Positions 1-7,381 of a DNA stretch of 19,674 nucleotides are shown here, one piece after another. The stretch comes from Leptolyngbya sp. SIO4C5. GTDB taxonomy: Bacteria > Cyanobacteriota > Cyanobacteriia > Phormidesmidales > Phormidesmidaceae. The translations under genes were made by a program, and so were the position numbers. Where the stretch lies: positions 1 to 19,674 of the forward strand of contig JAAHIC010000015.1 in NCBI GenBank assembly GCA_010671965.1, in the 5' to 3' direction. Every line of letters begins with the position of its first letter. Position 1 is the stretch's first letter. The notes under the pieces are model-generated. The model worked only from the letters and a program-made list of their open reading frames with translations, had not been told where the DNA came from and did no database searches.

Positions 1-1
1 T

Positions 2-32
2 CCCGTAACCTGGGCCTAAAGCAGGTTACGGG
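2..32. repeat. Perfect 11-bp inverted repeat with 9-base loop, spanning the GT2 stop codon
   Basis: Positions 2-12 (CCCGTAACCTG) and 22-32 (CAGGTTACGGG) are exact reverse complements; the loop is 13-21 (GGCCTAAAG on the plus strand). Pairing stops at 1/33. Read on the minus strand the loop is CTTTAGGCC, which gives Leu-stop-Ala. If the loop were inverted the same strand would read Gly-Leu-Lys, giving RNLGLKQVTG through the site. The repeat itself is coding sequence, so it need not be a transcription signal. Confidence 0.85.
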
Positions 33-303
33 CCTGATTGGGGTACAAATAGTAGTCAGTGCTGACGATTTGGAAGCCGTACTGCTGTGACTGCTGCTGC
101 AGGTAGTGCCGTAAAGAACTAGGGGAGTTGCCGTCTACGTAAACCAGTTTGAAGGGTATTTGGGTATGGGCATAAATACTCTCCAAGGACTGACGGGCGC
201 AGCTAAAGCGCTCTCGCGGCACCACCACCAGAGTGACAATAGGCTCGTGAGCCTTGGGCGTAGCAGCGGCTGAAGCTGCGGTTTCGGTCGTCGCTAAACT
301 CAT
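16..303 (-). CDS. Family 2 glycosyltransferase, N-terminal part only, cut by an in-frame TAG (possible micro-inversion)
   Basis: The 95 residues match the N-terminus of a GT2 enzyme (nucleotide-sugar transferase, GT-A fold). VTLVVVPRERFS forms the first strand, LVYVDGNSPSS (about 53-63) the nucleotide-binding loop, and YLYPNQARNL (86-95) the usual segment just before the acceptor/DxD region. A complete enzyme is about 300 residues, so nearly all of the catalytic domain is missing. The ATG at 303 has a strong ribosome binding site (GGAGG, 308-312 on the minus strand). It is the last gene of the minus-strand sugar cluster, 17 bases after the GT4 stop. After the TAG at 16-18 the same frame continues to the window edge as Ala-Gln-Val-Thr-Gly, which again fits the family. 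The stop lies in the loop of an inverted repeat, and flipping that loop restores the frame (see finding). It could be a true pseudogene, an invertible site or an assembly error. The family call is firm; the state of the gene is uncertain. Confidence 0.7.
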   Translation of the reverse strand: MSLATTETAASAAATPKAHEPIVTLVVVPRERFSCARQSLESIYAHTQIPFKLVYVDGNSPSSLRHYLQQQSQQYGFQIVSTDYYLYPNQARNLL

Positions 304-320
304 AAATCCTCCAAAATGAA

Positions 321-1589
321 CTAAAAAGTGGTCTGTAAGACTGGCTTAGACGTGGGGGGAGTCGAAATTAATAGCTGCTGATAAAGCTCCACAAGCTGGT
401 CGTTGAGACGAGTTAAGCTGTAATGCTTTTCCACAAAGGCGCGTCCGGCCTGTCCCATTTGCGGCCAAGCTTCGGCATGCTCAATCAGATACAGCAGCTT
501 TTGGGCGATCGCGGCAGCGTCTCGCTCTGGTACCAAGAAGCCTGAAATTCCCTCTTCCACCAGTTCCGGAATGCCGCCGTGCAGGGTACTCACCACGGGC
601 AGCCCCATCGCCATCGCTTCTTTCAACACGTTGACAGGAGCATCCTGATCGCCATCGGCTGCCGTGATGCTCGGCGCGACAAAAAGGTGAACCTCTTTGA
701 GTAAAGCAATCAGTTCGGCCTGAGATTTTCGCCCCAGCAGCTTGATAGTCTGGCTCATCCCCAACGACTCAATTAGCTGCTCAAGTGAGCTTCTTAGTGG
801 GCCTTCGCCTATAATCCAGTATTCAATGTTGCGGTAGGTTTGGTGGCACTGGGCGATCGCTCGAATCGCGTATTCAATTCCTTTTTTGTCTACTAGCCGA
901 CCGACCGTAGCGATTCGCACTGGCCCGGTGGGAGGAAAAGATCGCGCTTGAAAGGGAAAGCGGCTGCAGTCCAGTCCCGATCCGTGCACCCGAATTTTGT
1001 CTGCCGGACAGCCTAGCTCAACGGCTCGCTGCTGAAAAAATTTGCAGTTAGCTAAAAAGTAATCTCCAACCTGAAACAGGCGATCGTAAACGTGGGGGCC
1101 TTTGAGCTGAATGAACCGGCTAATATCCTGCCCCCGAAACATGGTGAGCAGTTTAGCGCTAGGCGCATTCATGGTTTGAAAAGCCATAGCGCGAAAGCAA
1201 GAGGTGCCAAACTGACAGTGAATGATGTCGTAGCGTTCTTTAAAGTTGGGAATTAGGCTATAGAGAAGCCAAAGCGAAACAGCAGGCTCACCGTGCTTGA
1301 GAAAGTTGAGCGATCGCCAGGTATCGGTAGGCGACCGCAAAAAATGAGAGGCGGCAATGCCAATTCCCTTAATCACGCGCTCAAGCAGATTGACAGGAAC
1401 TGCCGGAAAATAATGGGTTCGACTACGCAGGTCGTAGTCAATGACATCGCCATGCAGTTTGCTCCAGTCACCCGCGGCATCTGCATAAATGTCAACGCTA
1501 TGACCTCGATCAATCAGTCCTGTAATCTGATTCAAAATGAACGTTTCAGATAGAACAGGAAACTCCCCAACGATAAATGCTATCTTCAC
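321..1589 (-). CDS. Family 4 glycosyltransferase (WcaL-like exopolysaccharide glycosyltransferase)
   Basis: A 422-residue retaining glycosyltransferase with two Rossmann-like domains (GT-B fold). It probably adds a sugar from a nucleotide donor to a lipid-linked glycan on the cytoplasmic side of the membrane. The N-terminal domain opens with KIAFIVGEFPVLSETFI, typical of the WcaL/colanic-acid type. GQDISRF (about 153-159) is a conserved interdomain element. The C-terminal donor domain starts at VRIATVGRLVDKKGIEY and contains LKEAMAMGLPVVST followed by GGIPELVEEG, the GT4 donor-binding EX7E region. Length is normal for the family. The start is GTG at 1589, chosen because GGAG sits six bases upstream and no better ATG lies nearby. 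It follows the GT2 at 1658-2644 after 68 bases and is probably co-transcribed with it. Donor and acceptor cannot be read from sequence. Confidence 0.9.
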   Translation of the reverse strand: MKIAFIVGEFPVLSETFILNQITGLIDRGHSVDIYADAAGDWSKLHGDVIDYDLRSRTHYFPAVPVNLLERVIKGIGIAASHFLRSPTDTWRSLNFLKHGEPAVSLWLLYSLIPNFKERYDIIHCQFGTSCFRAMAFQTMNAPSAKLLTMFRGQDISRFIQLKGPHVYDRLFQVGDYFLANCKFFQQRAVELGCPADKIRVHGSGLDCSRFPFQARSFPPTGPVRIATVGRLVDKKGIEYAIRAIAQCHQTYRNIEYWIIGEGPLRSSLEQLIESLGMSQTIKLLGRKSQAELIALLKEVHLFVAPSITAADGDQDAPVNVLKEAMAMGLPVVSTLHGGIPELVEEGISGFLVPERDAAAIAQKLLYLIEHAEAWPQMGQAGRAFVEKHYSLTRLNDQLVELYQQLLISTPPTSKPVLQTTF

Positions 1590-1657
1590 ACTATTCTCCG
1601 GAACTTGCGCTGCAGAATATCTGAATGTACGGCTAGCTTAGTCTTTGCCTTGTCGGT

Positions 1658-2644
1658 TTAAACCCGAGCGGGTGAAGCTCCTAGCCTGAGCCGAATTTTG
1701 GCCCAAGCGCTGCTGTAGCGAACAAAGAAAATGACGAGTGAAACCTTGACCTTTTCGCTGATTCGACTCAGCTTAGAGCTTCTAAATACGCTCATCACAT
1801 ACATCACGGGCGGAATTAAATCCTGACCTAAGATGACGCCAAAAATCAGGTGATTCAGTAGCTTAGGGGGTATCCATTTCTGCTGGGTCAGCGTATAGGG
1901 CAGCGTGCCCTGATGAAAGAAATGGTAGAGATTTCGGTTTAACAAGTCATAGTGCCCGCCTGCCAGCCGAATTGTTTTTTGATGAATTTGGGCGAGCGAA
2001 ACTCTGGCCGGATGGGCCACTCGCACCTCTGCCCCATAAACTTGCTGATAGCCAGCGCGGTAAACCCGCTGTCCCCAGTCCAGATCGCCGCCTGACTTCA
2101 GCGTTTCATTAAAAGGCCCAACGGCCTCAATCACCGCTTTCCAGGTAAACAAGTTCGCCGTAGCGCCATACTTCATATCTCTAAGATGCTGCTCTTGCGG
2201 AAAAGCAGTGGCAATCTCAAATAGCTCAACGGCGGTGGGATGCTCGGCGTCCTGAGGAAAAATTTCAATGTTGCCTGAAACTAAGCCACAGTGAGAATGC
2301 GCTAACAGTTTCTGCACGCCTTTTTCTAGCCAGTCAGCCGCCGGAATGCAGTCGGCGTCGGTAAAGGCGATCGCCTCTCCCTGAGCTAGCTGAATGCCGC
2401 GATTGCGAGCCGCGTAGGAACCTGGCGTGGTTTCAACAGCGGCGATCGCCTGAGAAAATTGCTCAACTAAAGACAATATCTCAGCCTGGTTATCTGAATC
2501 GTTGTCAACAACAATCACCTGATAGTCAGACTGAGGATACGTCTGTTGCTCAAGTGCCTTCAGGCAGCGCTGCAGCCGGGCCGCATCATTGAAAACCGGC
2601 ACAATCACTGAAACCTGGGGTAGCGCTTGAGAAAGTGGAGCCAT
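1658..2644 (-). CDS. Family 2 glycosyltransferase
   Basis: A 328-residue inverting GT2 enzyme with a GT-A domain. VSVIVPVFND (11-20) is the first strand, VIVVDNDSD (about 43-51) the nucleotide loop, and FTDADC (94-99) the DxD-type metal/UDP site. GGDLDWGQR (185-193) holds the acidic residues expected for the catalytic base region. A hydrophobic and basic C-terminal part suggests loose membrane association. The frame is open further upstream, to an ATG at 2758, but that would overlap the previous gene by 97 bases and add 38 residues unlike any GT2. I therefore place the start at ATG 2644, which has an AGGGAAAAGG stretch just upstream and begins directly before the GT2 fold. It lies 17 bases after the stop of the FAD-dependent gene, so co-transcription is likely. 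Sugar specificity is unknown. Confidence 0.88.
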   Translation of the reverse strand: MAPLSQALPQVSVIVPVFNDAARLQRCLKALEQQTYPQSDYQVIVVDNDSDNQAEILSLVEQFSQAIAAVETTPGSYAARNRGIQLAQGEAIAFTDADCIPAADWLEKGVQKLLAHSHCGLVSGNIEIFPQDAEHPTAVELFEIATAFPQEQHLRDMKYGATANLFTWKAVIEAVGPFNETLKSGGDLDWGQRVYRAGYQQVYGAEVRVAHPARVSLAQIHQKTIRLAGGHYDLLNRNLYHFFHQGTLPYTLTQQKWIPPKLLNHLIFGVILGQDLIPPVMYVMSVFRSSKLSRISEKVKVSLVIFFVRYSSAWAKIRLRLGASPARV

Positions 2645-2661
2645 CTTGCCTTTTCCCTGTT

Positions 2662-4128
2662 CTAAGCCACAACTGCCTGTTTGGGCTGATCGGCTGACTT
2701 TTCGGCAGGCTCTTTCATGAAGTCTTCGTGGTAAGACCGTTCGGTGTTGACTTCCCACAAGTCATGATTTTCACCCAGGATATTTCTAGCGGCTAGAATT
2801 CCAGTCAGCATTGAGTGATCCTGGTTGTTGTAGCGGTGCATGCCATTACGGCCCACCGTTTGCAGATTTTCAAACGTAGACAGGTAATCCTGCAGAACTT
2901 TGAGATGCTGACGATACTCACCGTCATAAACCGGATAGGCTTTGTACTGCCGAATGACGACCCCATCTTTAATCCGGTCAATGCCATCTACTAGGCCCAA
3001 ATTGACCACTTCTTGACTGGCTAGCTTAATTAAATCCTCATCTGCCATTTCCCACAGGTCGTCTCCTTCACTGCAGAAATATTCCATACCCAAGCAGGTT
3101 TTATCAGCATCTGGCACCATAGCCGGACTCCAGTTCTTGAAGTTCTGAATGCGACCAACCTTAAACGCGGGGCTATGAATGTAAATCCAGTTGTCTGGGA
3201 AAAGCTTAGGCTGATCAATCACCAGAGAGACAATCATGAAGTCTCGGTACTTGAGGCCGTTAGCTGCCGCGAGCACCTCTGGCGGCGGCGGCGGATCTAG
3301 GCGCTTCAGCAAAGCCGAAACCGGCATACTGGAAATGAACTGGTCACCCGTAAACTCTTGAGTCTCACCCCCCTGCTCGGCCACGATATGGGTGATACGC
3401 TTACCTGAGCGCTTCACCTGAGTCACATTCGTCTTGAGATGCACAGGCGATCCTTTCTGATCTAGGCGCTCTTGAAAGCGCTCCCACATCATGCCCGGAC
3501 CTAAAATCGGGTAGTCAAACTCCTTGATTAGGGTTTTGGTGTTGTTGACCTTAAAGAGGGCATTGAGGACAGCTTTTTTCAAAGAGAGTCCCTTGATGCG
3601 CTGAGCGGCCCAGTCAGCCTGAATTTGCGTACAGGGAATGCCCCAAACTTTTTCCGTGTAGGTTTTAAAGAAAGTTTCGTATAGCTGCTTGCCAAAACGA
3701 TTGGTCACCCATTCTTCTAAGTTGTTTTCAGTGGGCAAGGGCTTGACCTTGATCTTTAGATAGCTGGTTAGAATCTGAAAGCTATTTAAAATTCCCAGCT
3801 TTGAAAGGGCATCGAAAGGCTCCAGCGGATAGTTGAAAAACTTGCCATCGTAATAAATGCGAGAGAGCCGAGGCACACGAATAAACTCTTTGTCGAGAAC
3901 CTCGTGCCAAAGTTTCTTGACCACCTCGACCTTGGTGAAAAAGCGGTGCCCGCCAATATCAAACCGATAGCCTTTGTAAGTTTCAGTTCTAGAGATGCCG
4001 CCTACTCTATCGGCCTTTTCAAGGACAACCGAGCTTTTGTTCTCCTTGCTGAGAACGTAGGCAGCTGTTAGCCCAGCAGGGCCGCCGCCAATGACAACGG
4101 TTGGATAATGGTGCCTGACATTGGACAT
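2662..4128 (-). CDS. FAD-dependent UDP-galactopyranose-mutase-like / amine-oxidase-fold protein
   Basis: A 488-residue flavoprotein. VVIGGGPAGLTAAYVLS (11-27) is the dinucleotide-binding motif for FAD. VVLEKADRVGGISRTE (34-49) continues the Rossmann fold and includes the GG doublet of the amine-oxidase/UGM/protoporphyrinogen-oxidase superfamily. FDIGGHRFFTK (56-66) and the C-terminal block TVGRNGMHRYNNQDHSML are typical of polysaccharide-cluster members related to UDP-galactopyranose mutase. At 488 residues it is longer than classical Glf (about 370-390) and closer to the HemY/COG1232-like group, so I do not assign glf. The setting between glycosyltransferases supports a sugar-nucleotide or glycan modification role. 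The last 20 or so residues are charged and low in complexity. The ATG at 4128 begins directly before the FAD motif. The substrate is inference. Confidence 0.85.
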   Translation of the reverse strand: MSNVRHHYPTVVIGGGPAGLTAAYVLSKENKSSVVLEKADRVGGISRTETYKGYRFDIGGHRFFTKVEVVKKLWHEVLDKEFIRVPRLSRIYYDGKFFNYPLEPFDALSKLGILNSFQILTSYLKIKVKPLPTENNLEEWVTNRFGKQLYETFFKTYTEKVWGIPCTQIQADWAAQRIKGLSLKKAVLNALFKVNNTKTLIKEFDYPILGPGMMWERFQERLDQKGSPVHLKTNVTQVKRSGKRITHIVAEQGGETQEFTGDQFISSMPVSALLKRLDPPPPPEVLAAANGLKYRDFMIVSLVIDQPKLFPDNWIYIHSPAFKVGRIQNFKNWSPAMVPDADKTCLGMEYFCSEGDDLWEMADEDLIKLASQEVVNLGLVDGIDRIKDGVVIRQYKAYPVYDGEYRQHLKVLQDYLSTFENLQTVGRNGMHRYNNQDHSMLTGILAARNILGENHDLWEVNTERSYHEDFMKEPAEKSADQPKQAVVA

Positions 4129-4151
4129 AGCTAATAAGATAGGTGCTTGAA

Positions 4152-5192
4152 TTAGTTTGCTGAGGTTCCGATTAAGCGACGACGGGTCGCCAGCTTAATC
4201 TGTGAGAGATGGTGACGTGCTAGGCCAATTGCAAAGGCTAAGCCACTATAGAGAAAATAGAGCCAATGCCAGGGGATGACGCACGCTGTAAAACGCCAGC
4301 CTCGCTTATGCCGAAAGAAGCGGTAAACGGGCGCATTGATCAGAACTAGAAGCAGGGCGATCGCTAGAGAAAGTCCGAGAGCACTAGGCCAGAAGCCAGT
4401 TGTCAGCAGCGTTAGGAGCAGAGTGAAAGCCAAAATGACGCTGAGACGACTTGACCAATCTAAGTTCAAATCATTATTTAATTGTTGATGCCGTAAAATC
4501 AAGGCCGTCCAGGGCAGTGCCCGGTAGAAAAAATCTGCTTTAAGCATTGATAAGGGTTCCCATCGCTTCAAATGCTTCACCTGAATGTGTTTGCATAAGC
4601 GAATGGCGTAGCCATACTGCTTGAGGCGATATCCCAGTTCAATATCCTCAACGCAGGCCGCCCGGTAGCGCTGATCAAACCCCCCTACCTGCAAAAAGAC
4701 TTCCCGCCGCACTGCGCCACAGGCACCCCAAAACGTAGAGGCCGCCTCATTAGAAATCTGATGAGTGTAATGATGAAACAGGTTGCGATATTGCGATAAG
4801 AAATTGGCTGAACCTGGGGCATCATCATAAGAGCCAATTAAAGCGGCTACTTCAGAGTTAGTCTGAAACACCTCCATTACCCGGTGAACGGTTTCAGGAT
4901 GGAGCGTCACGTCTGCATCTACGAAAAAAACAATATCGCCCTGGGCTGCCTTAGCTCCAATGTTGCGCGCCGTGGCTGGCCCCCGACTGACAGGGCAGCG
5001 AATAACCTTTGCCCCAAACTGCTCCGCTATCCGCCACGAACCATCAGTATCTCCATCAGAAACCACAATAACTTCATCGGGAATCAGACCTGTATGCAGA
5101 CTGCGCAGACATTTTCGGAAAGACTCGCCGCCGTTGTAGACGGGAATGACGACAGAAATTGTTGAAGGGATTCTGGAGGGTGGGTTAGGCAT
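4152..5192 (-). CDS. Family 2 glycosyltransferase with C-terminal membrane segments
   Basis: A 346-residue protein and the first gene of the minus-strand sugar cluster. The N-terminal GT-A domain shows ISVVIPVYNGG (12-22), VIVVSDGDTDGS (41-52), the metal-binding FFVDADV (89-95), WGACGAVRREVF (155-166) and VEDIELGYRL (181-190), whose ED pair is the usual catalytic base region. After about residue 248 come hydrophobic stretches (about 249-272, 274-292 and 305-328), which suggests membrane anchoring. This layout resembles GT2 enzymes that act on lipid-linked acceptors or polymerise glycans at the inner membrane. The ATG at 5192 has no clear Shine-Dalgarno sequence. The FAD-dependent gene starts 23 bases downstream. 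Acceptor and donor are unknown. Confidence 0.88.
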   Translation of the reverse strand: MPNPPSRIPSTISVVIPVYNGGESFRKCLRSLHTGLIPDEVIVVSDGDTDGSWRIAEQFGAKVIRCPVSRGPATARNIGAKAAQGDIVFFVDADVTLHPETVHRVMEVFQTNSEVAALIGSYDDAPGSANFLSQYRNLFHHYTHQISNEAASTFWGACGAVRREVFLQVGGFDQRYRAACVEDIELGYRLKQYGYAIRLCKHIQVKHLKRWEPLSMLKADFFYRALPWTALILRHQQLNNDLNLDWSSRLSVILAFTLLLTLLTTGFWPSALGLSLAIALLLVLINAPVYRFFRHKRGWRFTACVIPWHWLYFLYSGLAFAIGLARHHLSQIKLATRRRLIGTSAN

Positions 5193-5545
5193 AAGAGGCT
5201 AAGGAGTAAGACTGACTAGGAGATGTGACAAGCTGGCCTGCAGCCGAAAAAACACGCCTGCAAGCGTCTAAAGTTTCAGGCAGGAACAATTTGCTGGTTA
5301 ATACTGAGAGAAGTACGTACGTAAAACTTGAGCTGAATCAACAAGTAATACTTTTGACGCCAGACGAAGTTTGTGCGTAGCTCTTATTGCGATTGACCCC
5401 TATCAGTTTTTTAACGAACGTAACGAACATAGCGGATTGAAAGTTTCGGTAATTTACAATTCCTTCACAAAACAAGCTAGTTACGTAAAGTCCGCTAAAA
5501 TGACTCATGAGAGGCTTTATCTATTTATTGACATAAATGTTTTCC
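5193..5545. other. Gene-free leader region of the glycosyltransferase cluster
   Basis: No convincing gene. The only sizeable open frame (5371-5574, plus) has no recognisable motif or ribosome binding site. Small structures seen: a 9-bp tandem repeat AACGAACGT/AACGAACAT (5413-5430), a GTAC-rich run around 5312-5322, and AT-rich sequence. The promoter for the minus-strand cluster should lie here, but I cannot single out a good -35/-10 pair. Confidence 0.5.
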
Positions 5546-5589
5546 TAAAAAATCCGTCTCAAGAGTGGTCTTAAATTCTTGAGACGGAT
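5546..5589 (-). terminator. Rho-independent terminator downstream of the phytol-kinase-like gene
   Basis: Perfect 13-bp inverted repeat: 5552-5564 (ATCCGTCTCAAGA) pairs with 5577-5589, around a 12-base loop. Read on the minus strand, the stem ends in T and is followed by five more T residues (5551-5547). It lies 140 bases past the stop of the minus-strand gene at 5729 and before the glycosyltransferase cluster, so it would separate two transcription units. On the plus strand no T run follows. Confidence 0.65.
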
Positions 5590-5689
5590 GCATCAGAGAC
5601 AATGTTTCTGGGCAACTTGAATCAAGTTGAAAGCTTTAATTAAGAGCCATTAAAGCTAAGCATTGATAAAGAAAACACTTACACTTAGT
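5547..5689 (-). ncRNA. Candidate structured small RNA or processed 3' UTR (low confidence)
   Basis: On the minus strand a -10-like TACAAT (5701-5696) would start a transcript near 5689. It would run through three hairpins (5657-5632, 5629-5613, 5589-5552) and stop at the T run at 5551-5547, giving about 140 nt. Stem-loops ending in an intrinsic terminator are the usual architecture of bacterial small RNAs. No -35 box is evident, and the hairpins could simply be the 3' untranslated region of the upstream phytol-kinase-like gene. I recognise no known RNA family. Confidence 0.25.
5613..5657. repeat. Two further inverted repeats next to the terminator
   Basis: 5613-5629 is an 8-bp palindrome with one central base (CAACTTGA, A, TCAAGTTG). 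5632-5657 is a 9-bp inverted repeat (AGCTTTAAT and ATTAAAGCT) around an 8-base loop. With the 13-bp stem at 5552-5589 they form three hairpins in 106 bases, which is dense for intergenic DNA and suggests a folded RNA on the minus strand. Confidence 0.6.
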
Positions 5690-5728
5690 TCTTAGATTGT
5701 AGCAAAAGATACTTTTACCCGGCTGTTG

Positions 5729-6409
5729 CTAGAGCGACAGCAAAGTTTGGTTCAGCCAAAAAGCGATCGCTGCTGCACCAATGGGTACCGTCAGGTTATC
5801 AATGCCAAATTTAGAAAAGGCTTCTAGCCCGGTGGCAATAAGCCCGACTGCGATCGCAGTTATCCACGTTGGCCCAGAGGCTCCTTGGACGCTCAGCAGC
5901 ACCAGTAAGCAGACCAAGCTGCTAGCGATCGCCATTGCCAGAGAGCCTTCCCAGCTTTTCTGCATCCCTCCTACCTCGTAGGGATGCGCTCCAAAGTTTT
6001 GCCCAACTAATGCCGCCAGCCCATCCCCCCAGGTCATAATCAAAATGCCGATAACGCCGTAGTGAGGTAGCTGCAGCGGCCAGAACCAGGCTATCAAGAT
6101 GCCGATGCTAGCGGCATAGAAGAAAGTTCCCAAGCTGTCTCGACCAACGCTATCGAGTCCAGGAATCAGGGGTAGGCGGTAAGAGATGAGAGCCACACAG
6201 CTAAACAGCACAGAGGCGGCAATGCCTAACCAGGCTGGAATAGCCAGCCACCAGGCAATGAGAATAACGTTGCCAACGCCAATATGAACCACCTTGCGAA
6301 TAACTTCAGGCCCAGCGGTTGTGAACTGCTTCAGAGCAGTGGCCGTAATGCCGACTAAGCCAATCCAGAGGAGGACGGTGCCAGATTGGGTCAGCAGCGG
6401 AGCGTTCAT
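5729..6409 (-). CDS. Phytol/polyprenol kinase family membrane protein (VTE5-like)
   Basis: A 226-residue, strongly hydrophobic protein with about six to seven membrane segments. It belongs to the dolichol/phytol kinase family, which phosphorylates isoprenoid alcohols with CTP. In cyanobacteria and plastids VTE5 salvages phytol released from chlorophyll for tocopherol and chlorophyll synthesis. Visible family marks are RKVVHIGVGN (38-47), RDSLGTFFYA (90-99), the loop WGDGLAALVG (127-136) and KSWEGS (151-156); the last two correspond to the conserved GDG and K-x-x-EGS nucleotide-binding blocks. The length fits VTE5, and it lacks the pattern of the DUF92/VTE6 phytyl-phosphate kinase. The ATG at 6409 has only a weak ribosome binding site. 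It is divergent from pyrH and monocistronic by context, with a terminator at 5546-5589. Activity on phytol rather than farnesol or another prenol is inference. Confidence 0.82.
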   Translation of the reverse strand: MNAPLLTQSGTVLLWIGLVGITATALKQFTTAGPEVIRKVVHIGVGNVILIAWWLAIPAWLGIAASVLFSCVALISYRLPLIPGLDSVGRDSLGTFFYAASIGILIAWFWPLQLPHYGVIGILIMTWGDGLAALVGQNFGAHPYEVGGMQKSWEGSLAMAIASSLVCLLVLLSVQGASGPTWITAIAVGLIATGLEAFSKFGIDNLTVPIGAAAIAFWLNQTLLSL

Positions 6410-6615
6410 TGGCAGGCAGGAGATAGCTAAAGACGGTTGAGACTCTGCAATTATCTCAGACTTCCTGGCGGTTCACCTCTGCCCGACTCTGTCCTGTCTG
6501 TACTGGCAGGGCAAAAATTTAGGCTGATTTGAATATCGGCTTGGGGGCAACTGACCCGTTAGACGATAAAATTTATGGCCTAATGATTGCATCGGCTGCT
6601 ATCTTGAGGGACAGA

Positions 6616-6645
6616 TTGACCTGTAGCCTAATACAAGCTTATTTT
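6616..6645 (+). promoter_or_regulatory. Possible pyrH promoter giving a very short leader
   Basis: TTGACC (6616-6621) and TATTTT (6640-6645) are separated by 18 bases and resemble sigma-70 boxes. Transcription would begin only a few bases before the pyrH ATG at 6653. No Shine-Dalgarno sequence precedes that ATG, which would fit a leaderless or near-leaderless mRNA. Another promoter further upstream is equally possible. Confidence 0.3.
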
Positions 6646-6652
6646 TTGATTC

Positions 6653-7381
6653 ATGGGAAATACCTATCAGCGGGTCTTGCTAAAACTGAGCGGCGAAGCC
6701 CTGATGGGCGATCTTTCCTATGGTATTGATCCAAGTGTTGTTCAATACATCGCCCAGGAAATTGCAGAAGTTGTCGGCAACGGCGTTCAGATTGCGATTG
6801 TGGTGGGCGGCGGCAATATCTTTCGCGGGATTAAGGGCGCAGCAGCGGGAATGGACCGGGCGACGGCTGACTACATTGGCATGATTGCGACGGTCATGAA
6901 CGCAATGACGCTGCAGGATGCCCTAGAGCAGGCCGAGATTCCTACCCGCGTCCAAACCGCGATCGCCATGCAGGAAGTGGCTGAGCCTTATATTCGCAGG
7001 CGGGCCATTCGCCATTTAGAGAAAGGCCGGGTGGTCATTTTTGGGGCGGGTTCCGGCAATCCTTTTTTCACCACGGATACAACGGCAGCTCTCAGGGCAG
7101 CTGAGATCAATGCCGAAGTTGTCTTCAAGGCCACCAAGGTAGACGGGGTTTACGACTCTGACCCCAAAGAGAACCCAGACGCTAAGCGGTTTCATACACT
7201 CACTTACAGTCATGTGTTAGCACATGATCTGAAGGTGATGGACAGTACCGCGATCGCCTTGTGCAAAGATAACAACATCCCCATTACGGTTTTTGACCTT
7301 TCGGTTCGCGGTAATATTTGCCGGGCTGTGATGGGAGAACCCATTGGCACGATAGTAGGGGAATCTTGTGAAGTTAGCTGA
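6653..7381 (+). CDS. pyrH: UMP kinase (uridylate kinase)
   Basis: A 242-residue amino-acid-kinase-fold enzyme that phosphorylates UMP to UDP with ATP in the cytoplasm, in pyrimidine nucleotide synthesis. Bacterial PyrH is a hexamer, activated by GTP and inhibited by UTP. The sequence shows KLSGEAL (11-17) at the phosphate-binding start, [13 protein letters not shown] (47-59), the segment [14 protein letters not shown] around 140, [14 protein letters not shown] and the C-terminal [17 protein letters not shown]. Length is normal for the family. The ATG at 6653 gives the standard N-terminus ([10 protein letters not shown] from residue 8). The stop overlaps the frr start by 14 bases; pyrH-frr is a conserved bacterial pair linking nucleotide supply to translation. 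Confidence 0.97.
   Translation: MGNTYQRVLLKLSGEALMGDLSYGIDPSVVQYIAQEIAEVVGNGVQIAIVVGGGNIFRGIKGAAAGMDRATADYIGMIATVMNAMTLQDALEQAEIPTRVQTAIAMQEVAEPYIRRRAIRHLEKGRVVIFGAGSGNPFFTTDTTAALRAAEINAEVVFKATKVDGVYDSDPKENPDAKRFHTLTYSHVLAHDLKVMDSTAIALCKDNNIPITVFDLSVRGNICRAVMGEPIGTIVGESCEVS

Noticed and set aside
2645..2758. Upstream extension of the GT2 gene to an ATG at 2758
   Set aside because: It would overlap the FAD-dependent gene by 97 bases and add 38 residues with no GT2 similarity; ATG 2644 has a ribosome binding site and starts the fold.
5371..5574. 67-residue plus-strand frame in the gap before the sugar cluster
   Set aside because: No ribosome binding site, no recognisable motif, AT-rich composition, and its end runs into the terminator hairpin.
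6529..6729. 66-residue plus-strand frame overlapping the start of pyrH
   Set aside because: It runs into pyrH in another frame and has no motif; this is promoter DNA.
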